A DNA stretch of 64,000 nucleotides from Pseudarthrobacter sp. PS3-L1 (GCF_030063285.1 NZ_JASISU010000004.1:186001-250000), one strand, 5' to 3'. Counted from the first letter of the stretch, positions 50,227 to 62,370 are shown. Notes: generated by a model not told the origin, from the sequence alone. Numbers and translations are program-made.

Positions 50227-51048
50227 GTGCCTATCCTCAATAAAGATATGACCCTCTGCATCTCGCTGTCTGCGCGCCCCAGCAACAATGGGACGCGGTT
50301 CCACAATCACCTGTACGGGCAGTTGGATCTCAATTGGATTTACAAGGCCTTCGCACCCACTGATCTGGCGCTTGCTATTGCGGGCATGCGGGGCCTTGGT
50401 ATTCGGGGTTGTGCCGTTTCCATGCCGTTCAAGGAAGACGTAATCGCCCTTGTTGATGAGCTGGACACCTCGGCGCTCGCCATTGATTCGGTGAATACAA
50501 TCGTCAACAACAACGGCCGATTGACTGCCTACAACACCGATTACACGGCCATTGAGGTGCTCTTGGCGGCACATGCCATTCCCCTGGAATCCACAGTCCA
50601 GGTCAAAGGCTCCGGGGGAATGGCGAAAGCCACCGTGGCTGCCCTCCGGGATGCGGGGTTCACCAAGGTCACCATCATTGCCCGCAATGAGCTCGCCGGT
50701 ATGGCGTTGGCCAGCCAGTACGGGTTTGCCTGGTCTCCTGAAGACAGCGGCGAGACTGCGGACCTCATCATCAATGTCACTCCGATAGGAATGGCCGGGG
50801 GCGCGGGCGAAGACGAGTTGTCATTTTCCAAAGCGTCCATTGAAGCTGCAGCTGTGGTATTCGACGTGGTCGCCCTGCCCGCTGAGACTCCATTGGTTCG
50901 TGCCGCCAGGGCTGCCGGAAAGCCGGTGATCACAGGAGCCGAAGTGGCTACGATCCAGGCACTTGAACAGTTTGTGCTGTACACCGGGATCCGTCCGACG
51001 CCAGACCAGGTTGCCGAAGCTGAACGGATTACTCGCAGCGATTCCTAG
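50227..51048 (+). CDS. Shikimate dehydrogenase-like protein
   Basis: A 273-residue member of the AroE/YdiB family. The catalytic Lys69 (AVSMPFKEDV) and Asp105 (NTDYTA) are present, as is a dinucleotide fold (GSGGMAKA from residue 128). The substrate-binding SxS segment reads SLSARPSNNGTRFHN, longer than the usual SPxxHN, and it stands alone away from other aro genes. It may therefore act on quinate, an aminoshikimate-like acid or another small molecule. The GTG at 50227 is poorly spaced from GGGGGA; an ATG at 50248 is an alternative start. Confidence 0.8.
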   Translation: MPILNKDMTLCISLSARPSNNGTRFHNHLYGQLDLNWIYKAFAPTDLALAIAGMRGLGIRGCAVSMPFKEDVIALVDELDTSALAIDSVNTIVNNNGRLTAYNTDYTAIEVLLAAHAIPLESTVQVKGSGGMAKATVAALRDAGFTKVTIIARNELAGMALASQYGFAWSPEDSGETADLIINVTPIGMAGGAGEDELSFSKASIEAAAVVFDVVALPAETPLVRAARAAGKPVITGAEVATIQALEQFVLYTGIRPTPDQVAEAERITRSDS

Positions 51049-51058
51049 TGACGTGCCC

Positions 51059-52288
51059 CTAATCCGCTGGCTGGGGTTCCACCACGATGGCAACGCGTTC
51101 TGTTCCAATCCTGGTTAGGACCAGAGTCGCTGTTGCCTTCGATGATTTCAGTGAAACACCACTGAGGAGTTGGCTTCTGAGCTCCTCAGGAGTGGTGGCA
51201 ACTCCACGCTTCTTGATGTCCAGCACCCCGACGCCGTTGTCCTTGACCCAACGCTTGAGGACCTTGACATTGAGTGGGAGCACCTCGAGGACTCGATACG
51301 CGCGGGCAAAAGGAGTGTCAACCAGCTCGTCTGCGCAAATGTAGGCAATGTGTTCATCAACAAGATGACCTTTGAGGTTCAACGCCAGGTCCGCGACGAG
51401 TCCTGCGCGGATGACTGCGCCGTCTGGTTCGTAGAGAAACCCCTGGATTGTGCCAACGGGAGCCGCCGGGCCGCCGTCGAAATCTGCTGCACTAGTGAGT
51501 TCCACGGCACCCCGGTTTCCTAGCAGGAGGGCTGCTCGGCGGATATCGGGACGCTTGAGCGCGTTGAACCACAGGGCCACTTCGGTGACATCGCCATTAA
51601 CAGACACCCACTGGGCCTCGCAGTGTGCAGGGACGGCGTCGTGCGGCATGCCCGGTCCCATCTTGACACCAACGGCCTTGCCGCCTGCAGCGAGCGAAGT
51701 AACGAAGGACAGGGGAGGGGAGAAAGCCTCGGGATCCCAAATCCTTGCGGTGCCTGAACTGGACGTTGTGCGCCGGGCCGGATCAAGCCAGATGCCATCG
51801 ATGTTTTCCAGGTCCGCCTGTTCGGCATCGCCGTGAACCACTGTTGCCTGGGGGAACGGAATAAGGTTAACGGTCGCGCACGCTGCGGTCAGTTCGTCGC
51901 GTTCGACGGCGGTGACCGCCACGTCCAGCGAGGCAAAAGCGAGTGAATCCGCACCAAGCCCGCAGCCGAGGTCTGCCACATGCTTGATTCCGGCCCGGAC
52001 AAACCGGTCGGCATGCCGGGCGGCAACGGAGAGCCTCGTGGCCTGTTCAAGCCCAGCTTGGGTGAAGAGCATTTCGCGGGCAAATTCACCGAACTTCGCT
52101 TCTGCCCTGGTACGCAACCGGGACTGGGTGAGAACGGCGGAAACCAGCTCTGGGCGGTGCCCTGCTTTCCGGAGCGAATTGTTCAGGGCAAATGCATCAG
52201 CGTCTCGGTAGGGCCCCAGTGAGTTGAGAAGGTCCCATCCTTCGGCAGTCAGCAAAAGGGCAATCTGATCCTGGGATTCGGCAGCCAT
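51059..52288 (-). CDS. Class I SAM methyltransferase with THUMP-like domain
   Basis: A 409-residue protein with a central SAM-binding fold: motif I VADLGCGLGADSLAFA (about residue 112), the acidic residue in VTAVERDE, and the catalytic-region IWLDPARRT resembling an N6-adenine/guanine DPPY-type motif. The C-terminal ~100 residues match the THUMP-like domain of actinobacterial homologues, suggesting an RNA substrate. The ATG at 52288 is chosen because TACTGT lies 7 nt upstream (leaderless); a longer frame exists but lacks support. It converges on the aroE-like gene with a 10-nt gap. Confidence 0.8.
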   Translation of the reverse strand: MAAESQDQIALLLTAEGWDLLNSLGPYRDADAFALNNSLRKAGHRPELVSAVLTQSRLRTRAEAKFGEFAREMLFTQAGLEQATRLSVAARHADRFVRAGIKHVADLGCGLGADSLAFASLDVAVTAVERDELTAACATVNLIPFPQATVVHGDAEQADLENIDGIWLDPARRTTSSSGTARIWDPEAFSPPLSFVTSLAAGGKAVGVKMGPGMPHDAVPAHCEAQWVSVNGDVTEVALWFNALKRPDIRRAALLLGNRGAVELTSAADFDGGPAAPVGTIQGFLYEPDGAVIRAGLVADLALNLKGHLVDEHIAYICADELVDTPFARAYRVLEVLPLNVKVLKRWVKDNGVGVLDIKKRGVATTPEELRSQLLSGVSLKSSKATATLVLTRIGTERVAIVVEPQPAD

Positions 52289-52295
52289 GCCTTCA

Positions 52296-52301
52296 ACAGT
52301 A
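52296..52301 (-). promoter_or_regulatory. -10 box of THUMP-like methyltransferase, leaderless
   Basis: On the reverse strand TACTGT lies 7 nt before the ATG at 52288, with no Shine-Dalgarno. It matches the TAnnnT spacing seen at truA, glmM and alr. Confidence 0.5.
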
Positions 52302-52391
52302 GTCCAGCGTGCCCGGGCCATCGCGCCGTTGCCGTGCATGCTCCCGGGGCAGGCCTGGTGTGGGTAGCCCGTGTTCGCCCGTGAAGAATAG

Positions 52392-52418
52392 TTAGCACTC
52401 GCCTTGACCGAGTGCTAA
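52392..52418 (+). promoter_or_regulatory. CIRCE operator 1 (HrcA)
   Basis: TTAGCACTC-N9-GAGTGCTAA matches the CIRCE consensus exactly. It overlaps the -35 of the groES promoter, so HrcA binding would block RNA polymerase. Confidence 0.95.
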
Positions 52419-52432
52419 CCCTTACATAGAGT
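52404..52432 (+). promoter_or_regulatory. groESL promoter
   Basis: TTGACC (52404-52409) and TAGAGT (52427-52432) are spaced 17 nt. The -35 lies inside the first CIRCE spacer and the start point falls just before the second CIRCE, a typical HrcA-controlled arrangement. Confidence 0.8.
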
Positions 52433-52437
52433 CTTGA

Positions 52438-52464
52438 TTAGCACTCCACCCCGGTGGGTGCTAA
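52438..52464 (+). promoter_or_regulatory. CIRCE operator 2 (HrcA)
   Basis: TTAGCACTC-N9-GGGTGCTAA differs from CIRCE at one base of the right arm. It sits just downstream of the predicted transcription start, so it will be in the 5' leader. Confidence 0.9.
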
Positions 52465-52574
52465 CCATTGAGTTCCGCCAGCCATGCGCTGCGGCCGGCA
52501 CCGCGACGACGGTCGCTCAGCCAGGCAGGCGGCCTCAAAGTCCATAATTTTGCTGACGTAAAGGAGAGGTCCGA

Positions 52575-52868
52575 GTGTCGGTCTCTATTAAGCCTCTTGA
52601 GGATCGTATTGTTGTCCGCCCGCTCGAAGCAGAGCAGACCACGGCTTCCGGCCTGGTTATCCCGGACTCCGCACAGGAGAAGCCCCAGGAAGGCGAAGTT
52701 GTAGCAGTTGGCCCCGGCCGCTTCGAAGACGGTAACCGCGTTCCTGTCGACGTAGCCGTTGGCGACGTTGTCATCTACTCCAAGTACGGCGGAACCGAAG
52801 TCAAGACTGGCGGAACCGAGTACCTCGTTCTGTCCGCCCGCGACGTCCTGGCGATCGTCGTAAAGTAA
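52575..52868 (+). CDS. groES: Co-chaperonin GroES
   Basis: The 97-residue cap of the GroEL chamber. It starts at GTG ([21 protein letters not shown]) with AAAGGAGAG upstream. The mobile loop [21 protein letters not shown] is intact. It is controlled by two CIRCE operators and shares its transcript with groEL. Confidence 0.97.
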   Translation: MSVSIKPLEDRIVVRPLEAEQTTASGLVIPDSAQEKPQEGEVVAVGPGRFEDGNRVPVDVAVGDVVIYSKYGGTEVKTGGTEYLVLSARDVLAIVVK

Positions 52869-52874
52869 CTTTTT

Positions 52875-52924
52875 GAACCCCGCGCGGCTGGTCACGTATT
52901 TCGTTGATCCGCCGCGTGGGGTTC
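52875..52924 (+). other. Hairpin between groES and groEL
   Basis: GAACCCCGCGCGG (52875-52887) pairs with CCGCGTGGGGTTC (52912-52924) over 13 bp including a G-T pair, with a 24-nt loop. It lies wholly within the 76-nt intercistronic gap. No U-run follows, so processing or stability control is more likely than termination. Confidence 0.6.
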
Positions 52925-52932
52925 TGTCTTGA

Positions 52933-54555
<1,623 letters not shown>

Positions 54556-54571
54556 TTCATTGCATCATCCG

Positions 54572-54606
54572 AAGAGCCGGACCCGCTGTGCGGGGCCGGC
54601 TCTTTC
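54572..54606 (+). terminator. Rho-independent terminator after groEL
   Basis: AAGAGCCGG and CCCGC pair with GCGGG and CCGGCTCTT with one mismatch, loop TGT, followed by TTTC. It ends the groESL transcript. Confidence 0.8.
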
Positions 54607-54683
54607 GCTTTGCTGCGCCGAATGCTCTCGATATCGCGTAATATTAAACATTTGGTTCGGGGTAGCAGGAAAGTGAGTATGTG

Positions 54684-56744
54684 ATGTCGAGAGCGCTTTC
54701 AGCGCCCCCCAGGCCATCCCAGGCTGCTCCCAGTCCCCGGAAGTCGACGTTCCGCCCAGAGATCCAGGGGCTGCGTTCACTCGCAGTGCTCATGGTTGTT
54801 ACCTACCATGTCTGGTTCGGCCGAGTCTCGGGCGGTGTGGACGTTTTCCTCCTCATTTCTGCCTTCCTGATGACGCTGCAGTTCGTGTCCAAGTTCGACC
54901 AAAAACGTCCGATGGGACTTTTTCGGCACTGGCTGCACCTGTTCCGCCGTCTTTTGCCAGCTGCTGTCACAGTCATCGTTGCGGTCGTCGTGGCGAGCTA
55001 TCTCTTTCTCCCGCGGACCCGATGGCTGGACATCATTGACCAGGGTTGGGCGTCGCTGTTCTATATACAGAACCGCTTGTTACAGGCCGAAGCCGTTGAC
55101 TACTATGCGATGGACCACAGCCTCGCGAGCCCACTCCAGCATTTCTGGTCGCTGTCCATTCAAGGGCAGGTCTTCATCCTGTGGCCCATTATTTTCGCCG
55201 CCTGCGCATGGGTGTCCCGCCGCTATGTGCTGTACTACCGGCGCCTGCTGACGTTCGTTTTTGGCGCGGTCTTTGTTGTGTCTTTGGCCTACTCCATATT
55301 TTTCACGGTTGTTAACCAGTCCCAGGCCTATTTTGATACCGGGGCCCGGCTGTGGGAATTTGCCCTGGGTACGATGGTGGCGCTTTTTCTGCCGGGCCTG
55401 AAGCTCTCCCAAAATGTCAGGATCGCCCTGGGATGGTTCGGCGTGGTGGCAATGCTCAGTTGCGGCATTCTCCTGAACGTCGAGGCTGCCTTTCCGGGGA
55501 TCGCGGCACTGTGGCCCACACTTGCTGCCGCTGCTGTGATCGCTGCAGGGCAGACGGGAAGCCGGTTCGGGGTTGACCGGATCCTCAGTTCGCGATTCCT
55601 AGTTCGTCTGGGGGACAATTCATATGCCCTGTATCTCTGGCACTGGCCCCTGTTGGTCATTGGCCTGTCCGTCAGCGGAAAAGACCATGCTGGTTGGCTG
55701 TCCGGATCCGTCATCATCGGGACTGCACTGCTGTTGGCTTTCCTGACCACGCGTTTCATCGAAAAACCCTGGCGGGAATGGAAATGGCCTGAGGTCAGAC
55801 GTCGGCGCGCAGCCATTGCCATAGTCGCTGCACTGAGTGTGGCAATCATTCCCCTCTCCGGGTGGCAGCTGCAGGTCGAATCAGAGCGTCGTGAGGCGCA
55901 GTCGCAGGCGTGGGTCAACAACCCGGGAGCGCGCGTCCTCGACCCGACTTTCCTCGGCGATGAACCAGCAGATGAGGCCACACTGCTGCCCGCTGCAGCA
56001 GATTTATCCAAGGACTGGGTAACGCTGGACGGCGCATGTACTGACGAGTTGGTTCCGGCGTCGAAAGCCCTTCGTGGAGCCTGTTCGGAGCAGCGCCCCT
56101 CGGGCATCCCAACCCGCAGTGTGCTGGTCTTGGGAGACAGCCACGCCCAGCAGTGGTCCGGTGCACTGAAATCGGTAGCCAAAGCCAACAACTGGCTGTT
56201 GTATTCCATTCTCAAAGGTGGCTGTAAAGTGACGCCCGAGGGGATGGCATCGAACGCTGAGTGCGAGGAGTTCAACGCGGAGGTTCGCGAGGAAGTGACC
56301 CGTCAACGCCCTGACGCGATTGTTGCCATCGGAACTGCTGCGGTTCCTTCTGGTCCTGGAGAGGAACTCACTCCCGGATTTCGCTTGCAGGTCGGTTCTT
56401 GGCTGGACAGTGACTTTGATGTTGTCGCTCTGCGCGACAACCCGCGTTTCAGCTTCAATATGGCCGAGTGTGTAGTCCGCCAGGGGCCCGAATCGTCCTC
56501 CTGTCGTCCGCCCGTGGAAGATAACCTTCGGGCGGACAGTCCTTTCGGCCCCATGGCTGGGGAAGAGTTGCCAGGCCTGCATCTTGTGGACATGACGGAC
56601 AGACTCTGCACGGACGGGGTCTGTCCCGGCGTCATTGGCAATGTTTTTGTTTACCTGGATGACAACCATTTGAGTGCCACGTACGCCGCAAGCATGGCCG
56701 AAGAACTTGGCCGGCGAATCATCGCGTCCACAGGGTGGCAATGA
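54684..56744 (+). CDS. Membrane acyltransferase fused to SGNH domain (copy 1)
   Basis: An OafA-type protein, 686 residues. The N-terminal acyltransferase-3 domain (~25-380) has about ten helices and FRPEIQGLRSLAVLMVVTYH with the conserved Arg and His. After a linker, an extracytoplasmic SGNH hydrolase-like domain has LGDSHAQQW (Ser486) and a C-terminal DDNH (to His662). Such proteins O-acylate cell-wall or exported glycans. A second copy follows with ATGA overlap. An AGGAAAG site precedes; GTG 54681 is an alternative start. The acyl donor and acceptor are unknown. Confidence 0.85.
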   Translation: MSRALSAPPRPSQAAPSPRKSTFRPEIQGLRSLAVLMVVTYHVWFGRVSGGVDVFLLISAFLMTLQFVSKFDQKRPMGLFRHWLHLFRRLLPAAVTVIVAVVVASYLFLPRTRWLDIIDQGWASLFYIQNRLLQAEAVDYYAMDHSLASPLQHFWSLSIQGQVFILWPIIFAACAWVSRRYVLYYRRLLTFVFGAVFVVSLAYSIFFTVVNQSQAYFDTGARLWEFALGTMVALFLPGLKLSQNVRIALGWFGVVAMLSCGILLNVEAAFPGIAALWPTLAAAAVIAAGQTGSRFGVDRILSSRFLVRLGDNSYALYLWHWPLLVIGLSVSGKDHAGWLSGSVIIGTALLLAFLTTRFIEKPWREWKWPEVRRRRAAIAIVAALSVAIIPLSGWQLQVESERREAQSQAWVNNPGARVLDPTFLGDEPADEATLLPAAADLSKDWVTLDGACTDELVPASKALRGACSEQRPSGIPTRSVLVLGDSHAQQWSGALKSVAKANNWLLYSILKGGCKVTPEGMASNAECEEFNAEVREEVTRQRPDAIVAIGTAAVPSGPGEELTPGFRLQVGSWLDSDFDVVALRDNPRFSFNMAECVVRQGPESSSCRPPVEDNLRADSPFGPMAGEELPGLHLVDMTDRLCTDGVCPGVIGNVFVYLDDNHLSATYAASMAEELGRRIIASTGWQ

Positions 56745-58798
56745 ACATCAATGCCGTGACGCGGAACGCAAATGTGGCACGTGGGGGCTTTCGTCCGGAG
56801 CTCCAGGGCCTGCGGGCGCTGGCCGTTCTGCTGGTTGTTAGCTATCACGTCTGGTTGGGTCGCGTTTCTGGCGGAGTTGATGTATTCCTCCTGATTTCCG
56901 CGTTCCTGATGACGCTGTCCTTCGTTCGCAGAGTCAATTCAGGAGGAAGCCTCAACCTTTTCAGGCATTGGCTGCACGTCTTCAAGCGGCTGCTTCCAGC
57001 GGCAGTGGTGGTAATCCTTTCTGTGCTGGCAGGAACGGCAGTTGTACTCCAGCCCAGCCGGTGGCAAGCAATTCTGGACCAGGCGTGGGCAACCCTGTTC
57101 TACGTCCAGAACTGGCTCCTGGCCGCGACAGCGGTTGACTATTACGCTCAGGACCATGCCCGGGCAAGCCCACTCCAGCACTTCTGGTCACTGTCCATCC
57201 AAGGGCAGGTCTTCATTCTCTGGCCCATTATTTTTGTCGCCGCAGCATATGCGCTGAAAGCACTGCGGAAGCGGAACTGGGTTCCGGAGCAGTTCGGATA
57301 CAGCGGCTTGTTGGCAGTCATCTTCGGATCCATTTTTGCTTCGTCACTGGCTTTTTCCATCCAGCAGACGTCAACCAACCAATCTTTTGCCTACTTCGAC
57401 ACTCGCACCCGCCTTTGGGAGTTCGCTTTGGGAACCCTCCTGGCACTGGCGGTCCCGCACCTCAATCCAGGCAAGGCCGTGAGGGTTTTTCTCGGCTGGA
57501 TTGGCCTGGCAGCCATCGTGTCCTGTGGCCTGGTCCTGAGCGTTGACAGCGCATTTCCGGGCTTCATCGCCCTGTGGCCAACACTTGCGGCTGCGGCAGT
57601 CATCATTGCCGGACAGTCGGGTAGCCGTGTGGGTGTGGATCGGCTCCTGACGTGGAAACCCCTGATGAGGTTGGGTGATGTCTCCTACGCCCTCTATCTA
57701 TGGCATTGGCCGATTCTCGTGTTGTGGCTGGCCTGGACTGGCCTTCGCTCACCCACCCTCGTTCAGGGGTTGTTTTTAGTGGGTATTGCCCTGTCTCTCA
57801 GTTTCCTTACCGTCCGCTTTATCGAGAAACCGCTGGGCGCCTGGCACTGGCCGCAGCAGCGGACCCGGCGAAGCGCCGTCGTCGTGCTTGCTTGTGGAGC
57901 CCTGCTGGCTGGTCCCGTCGCAGTCTGGCAGAGCAGCCTCGTGGCTGAGGAGCGGGCTGTTGCGGCACAGCCCAGCGACCTTATCCCTGGTGCGGCGGCT
58001 ATCGGCCCCAACAGCACCGCTATCGAGGTCCCCGAGGCGCGGCTGGTGCCAGCGCCGGCTGCGCTCGAGAATGAATGGTTTTTCCTGGATCAGCAATGCA
58101 GTGATGAGGCGGTTCCGGTGGATGATCTCCTGAAAGATTGCCGCCAGACCAGCCAGGCGGAGCACGTAGCGAAGCGGATTGTTGTCCTGGGGGATTCGCA
58201 CGCACAGCAGTTCATGGCTGCACTGGAGCCCATTGCCCAAGAACGCGGCTGGGAGGTTATTTCGTTGCTTCGCGGCAGTTGCCGGTTTGGTGCCCAGTCG
58301 GAATCGCGGGATCAGGACTGCAACGCCTTCAACCGTGCAAGTTCCAACTACGTCCTGGACCAGCGTCCGGATGCCGTGTTCACGGTTGCGACCATGACGC
58401 ACGCAGAAGAGCCATACGAAACTGCGGTGGATGGCTATCTCGAAGGAGTCCGGCCCTTCTCCGACGCTGGTATCGATGTGGTGGGTATCCGGGACAATCC
58501 ACGCTTCGATTTCAGCATGGCTGAATGCGTTTTGGACCAAGGCCCGGAAGCAGAGGCATGCAACCCGTCCATCGAGGAATCGCTCGCGGCGGTCTCGCCT
58601 CTGGAGGAGTTCCACGACACCCTTGAGAACCTGTCACTGATGGATATGAGTGATTTTTTCTGCGCGGAGGGTGTCTGTCCTGCGGTCGTGGGAAATATTT
58701 TTGTCTACAAGGATGACAGCCATTTGACCAAGAGCTATGTCGAAAGCATGGTTCCCATGTTCCGGGAGCGGCTCCTCGCGGCCACGGGCTGGCAGTAG
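56741..58798 (+). CDS. Membrane acyltransferase fused to SGNH domain (copy 2)
   Basis: A tandem paralogue of the preceding gene, 685 residues and the same architecture: FRPELQGLRALAVLLVVSYH, about ten helices, then LGDSHAQQF (Ser486) and DDSH near residue 661. Long stretches are nearly identical to copy 1, such as SPLQHFWSLSIQGQVFILWP. The ATG overlaps the stop of copy 1, so both are made together and may act as a pair on different positions of one glycan. The C-terminal halves differ more than the membrane halves. Confidence 0.85.
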   Translation: MNINAVTRNANVARGGFRPELQGLRALAVLLVVSYHVWLGRVSGGVDVFLLISAFLMTLSFVRRVNSGGSLNLFRHWLHVFKRLLPAAVVVILSVLAGTAVVLQPSRWQAILDQAWATLFYVQNWLLAATAVDYYAQDHARASPLQHFWSLSIQGQVFILWPIIFVAAAYALKALRKRNWVPEQFGYSGLLAVIFGSIFASSLAFSIQQTSTNQSFAYFDTRTRLWEFALGTLLALAVPHLNPGKAVRVFLGWIGLAAIVSCGLVLSVDSAFPGFIALWPTLAAAAVIIAGQSGSRVGVDRLLTWKPLMRLGDVSYALYLWHWPILVLWLAWTGLRSPTLVQGLFLVGIALSLSFLTVRFIEKPLGAWHWPQQRTRRSAVVVLACGALLAGPVAVWQSSLVAEERAVAAQPSDLIPGAAAIGPNSTAIEVPEARLVPAPAALENEWFFLDQQCSDEAVPVDDLLKDCRQTSQAEHVAKRIVVLGDSHAQQFMAALEPIAQERGWEVISLLRGSCRFGAQSESRDQDCNAFNRASSNYVLDQRPDAVFTVATMTHAEEPYETAVDGYLEGVRPFSDAGIDVVGIRDNPRFDFSMAECVLDQGPEAEACNPSIEESLAAVSPLEEFHDTLENLSLMDMSDFFCAEGVCPAVVGNIFVYKDDSHLTKSYVESMVPMFRERLLAATGWQ

Positions 58799-58896
58799 GC
58801 GCAACACAATCGTGCCCTTGCTCACATTGGCCGCACGGAATAGGGGGATCCGGTGCGAGGTTCTAATATTTACTCAACACTTCTGCACAGGCCAGA

Positions 58897-58910
58897 CCCG
58901 TAATTACGGG
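58897..58910 (+). promoter_or_regulatory. Perfect palindrome upstream of guaB
   Basis: CCCGTAATTACGGG is a perfect 14-bp palindrome, flanked by CCAG and CTGG arms, ~58 nt before the guaB start. A TAATAT -10-like box lies at 58864-58869. The palindrome could be a dimeric repressor site or an RNA hairpin; no regulator is assigned. Confidence 0.45.
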
Positions 58911-58940
58911 CTGGTCATCGGCTGCAACCCCTACCCGTGA

Positions 58941-60479
<1,539 letters not shown>

Positions 60480-60504
60480 CGATCAAGCCCAGGTGGCACG
60501 GCAC

Positions 60505-60510
60505 TAGGAT
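60505..60510 (+). promoter_or_regulatory. ABC exporter -10 box, leaderless arrangement
   Basis: TAGGAT lies 6 nt before the ATG at 60517, with no Shine-Dalgarno between. Confidence 0.55.
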
Positions 60511-60516
60511 GGCCCC

Positions 60517-62370
60517 ATGGCTCCGTCACGACATCCAGGAGAAGTGAGCCCGGCCAAGGATTCCGGGCGCCGCCTTGCGCTGGGACCCTACGCCAAGGCG
60601 GTGGCCCAAGTGCTGCGCGTCAGCTTCCGCGCCTCACCTGGGGCCGTGATCATGAAGGTTCTAGGTTCCGTGATTTCCGCGGTCCTGCCCCTCGTCACCA
60701 CCTACTTCGCTGCACTGACAACCACTGCCCTGGCCGCCGCCTACGCGGGTGATTCCGCGGCCGGGCAGCAAGCCATCGTGTATGTCGTCATTACTGCTGC
60801 GCTGGGCCTGCTGTGGGGTGGATTCAACAGCATCGACCGGTACATCCAGCAGCTGATGAGTTTCAGGGTGGGCGCCATTGTGGGGGACCAGATGTATGAA
60901 CGGTTCCTCGCCCTGGAATTCTGGCGCTACGACGACAAGGAAACTGTCGACCTTTACGACCGTGCGAAGCGATTCTCCGATTCCTATGCCAGGGTCCTGG
61001 ACCGTATTGCTGCCATCTTTACCCAGCTGATCTCCGTGGTCCTGGCGATCGGTGCCCTCCTCCTGGTCAGCTGGTGGATTGCGGCCATCGTGCTGGTGGC
61101 GATTGTGCCCAGTGTGTATCTGCAATTCCGGCTTTCCCGTGAGCAGATGGCGCACTGGAACACGCAGGTGGACTCCCGACGCCAACGGCGGATGATCGAA
61201 ACGAACCTCCTCCGTCCCCAGCACATTGCCGAGATGCGGCTTTACGGGATCGTGGGGTATCTCATGGACTTCCGCTCCAGGCTTCGGGACGCCGATGAGC
61301 GCCGTCGCCTCGACTTCCAGCGGCGCTATATTCCCAAGCAACTGGCAGCCGATGCGCTGCAGTACGGTGCCGAGGTAGTGTCCTTGATCTGGGTGGTTGG
61401 GCAGATCATCACCCGCGCACTTCCGGTAGGGCAGTTTTTGTTTGTCCAGCAGATTGTCAGTCGCGCACTGTCCACGGCCAATAGCCTGGTCTCGTCATTG
61501 AGCTCCATCGACGAAGACCTGGCAAACCTGAAAGACTACGAGCTTTTCATGGCGCTCCCGGCGCATTCTGAGCACGCACCAGCGCTGCTTGGATCACCCT
61601 CGGTTGTGGAGCTGCGCAATATCAGGTTCTCCTACACGGGGAGTGATACTGAAGTTATCCGGGGCATCAACCTCACCATTCGTGAAGGTCAGCACATCGC
61701 CATCGTGGGCGAGAATGGCGCTGGCAAATCGACCCTGATCCGCATCTTGGCCGGGCTGTACAGTCCTGATTCGGGGCAGGTAATGCTCGACGACGTCGAC
61801 TTGGCCGCCGTCGATGTCACCTCGTGGCACCGCCATATGGCAGTCCTTAGCCAGGAATTCCTCAAGTATGAGTTTGCAACGGCCGCCGAGAATATTTATT
61901 TTGGCGACGTTGATGCGCCCCGCAATGACGATCGGATTCGCCGTGCTGCGGCAGATGCCGAAGCTCTGGATTTCATCACCAAGCTTCCCAACGGGCTTGA
62001 AAATCACGTCAGCAACTGGATGGAGGACCCGCGCGGACGCAAGGGCAGTGGGCTGTCCGGAGGTCAGTGGCAGCGACTTGCCATGGCCCGGAATTTCTAC
62101 CGCGATGCTTCATTCATGGTGATGGACGAGCCCACATCAGCCATCGACGCGCTCGCTGAACATAGGATTTTCACAAGGCTCTTCGCCGATCGCAGCAGCA
62201 CCATCATCGCTATCAGCCACAGGCTCGCGACCATTGAAAAAGCCGACGTCGTCTACATGCTCGAAGACGGGCAGATCGTGGAACAGGGCAGCCACCGGGA
62301 ACTTGTCGCACTGAGGGGCAGGTACTTCCGTATGTTCGAGTCTCAGCTTGGCATTGACGAGCCGAGGTAG
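60517..62370 (+). CDS. ABC exporter, fused membrane and ATPase domains
   Basis: A 617-residue half-transporter that should dimerise. The N-terminal ~330 residues hold the membrane helices. The ATPase has Walker A GENGAGKST (398-406), signature LSGGQ (from 513), Walker B FMVMDEPTS (Asp537) and the H-loop ISHR. The substrate is unknown; it lies between two IMPDH-family genes, which may be coincidence. The start is 6 nt from a TAGGAT box. Confidence 0.88.
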   Translation: MAPSRHPGEVSPAKDSGRRLALGPYAKAVAQVLRVSFRASPGAVIMKVLGSVISAVLPLVTTYFAALTTTALAAAYAGDSAAGQQAIVYVVITAALGLLWGGFNSIDRYIQQLMSFRVGAIVGDQMYERFLALEFWRYDDKETVDLYDRAKRFSDSYARVLDRIAAIFTQLISVVLAIGALLLVSWWIAAIVLVAIVPSVYLQFRLSREQMAHWNTQVDSRRQRRMIETNLLRPQHIAEMRLYGIVGYLMDFRSRLRDADERRRLDFQRRYIPKQLAADALQYGAEVVSLIWVVGQIITRALPVGQFLFVQQIVSRALSTANSLVSSLSSIDEDLANLKDYELFMALPAHSEHAPALLGSPSVVELRNIRFSYTGSDTEVIRGINLTIREGQHIAIVGENGAGKSTLIRILAGLYSPDSGQVMLDDVDLAAVDVTSWHRHMAVLSQEFLKYEFATAAENIYFGDVDAPRNDDRIRRAAADAEALDFITKLPNGLENHVSNWMEDPRGRKGSGLSGGQWQRLAMARNFYRDASFMVMDEPTSAIDALAEHRIFTRLFADRSSTIIAISHRLATIEKADVVYMLEDGQIVEQGSHRELVALRGRYFRMFESQLGIDEPR

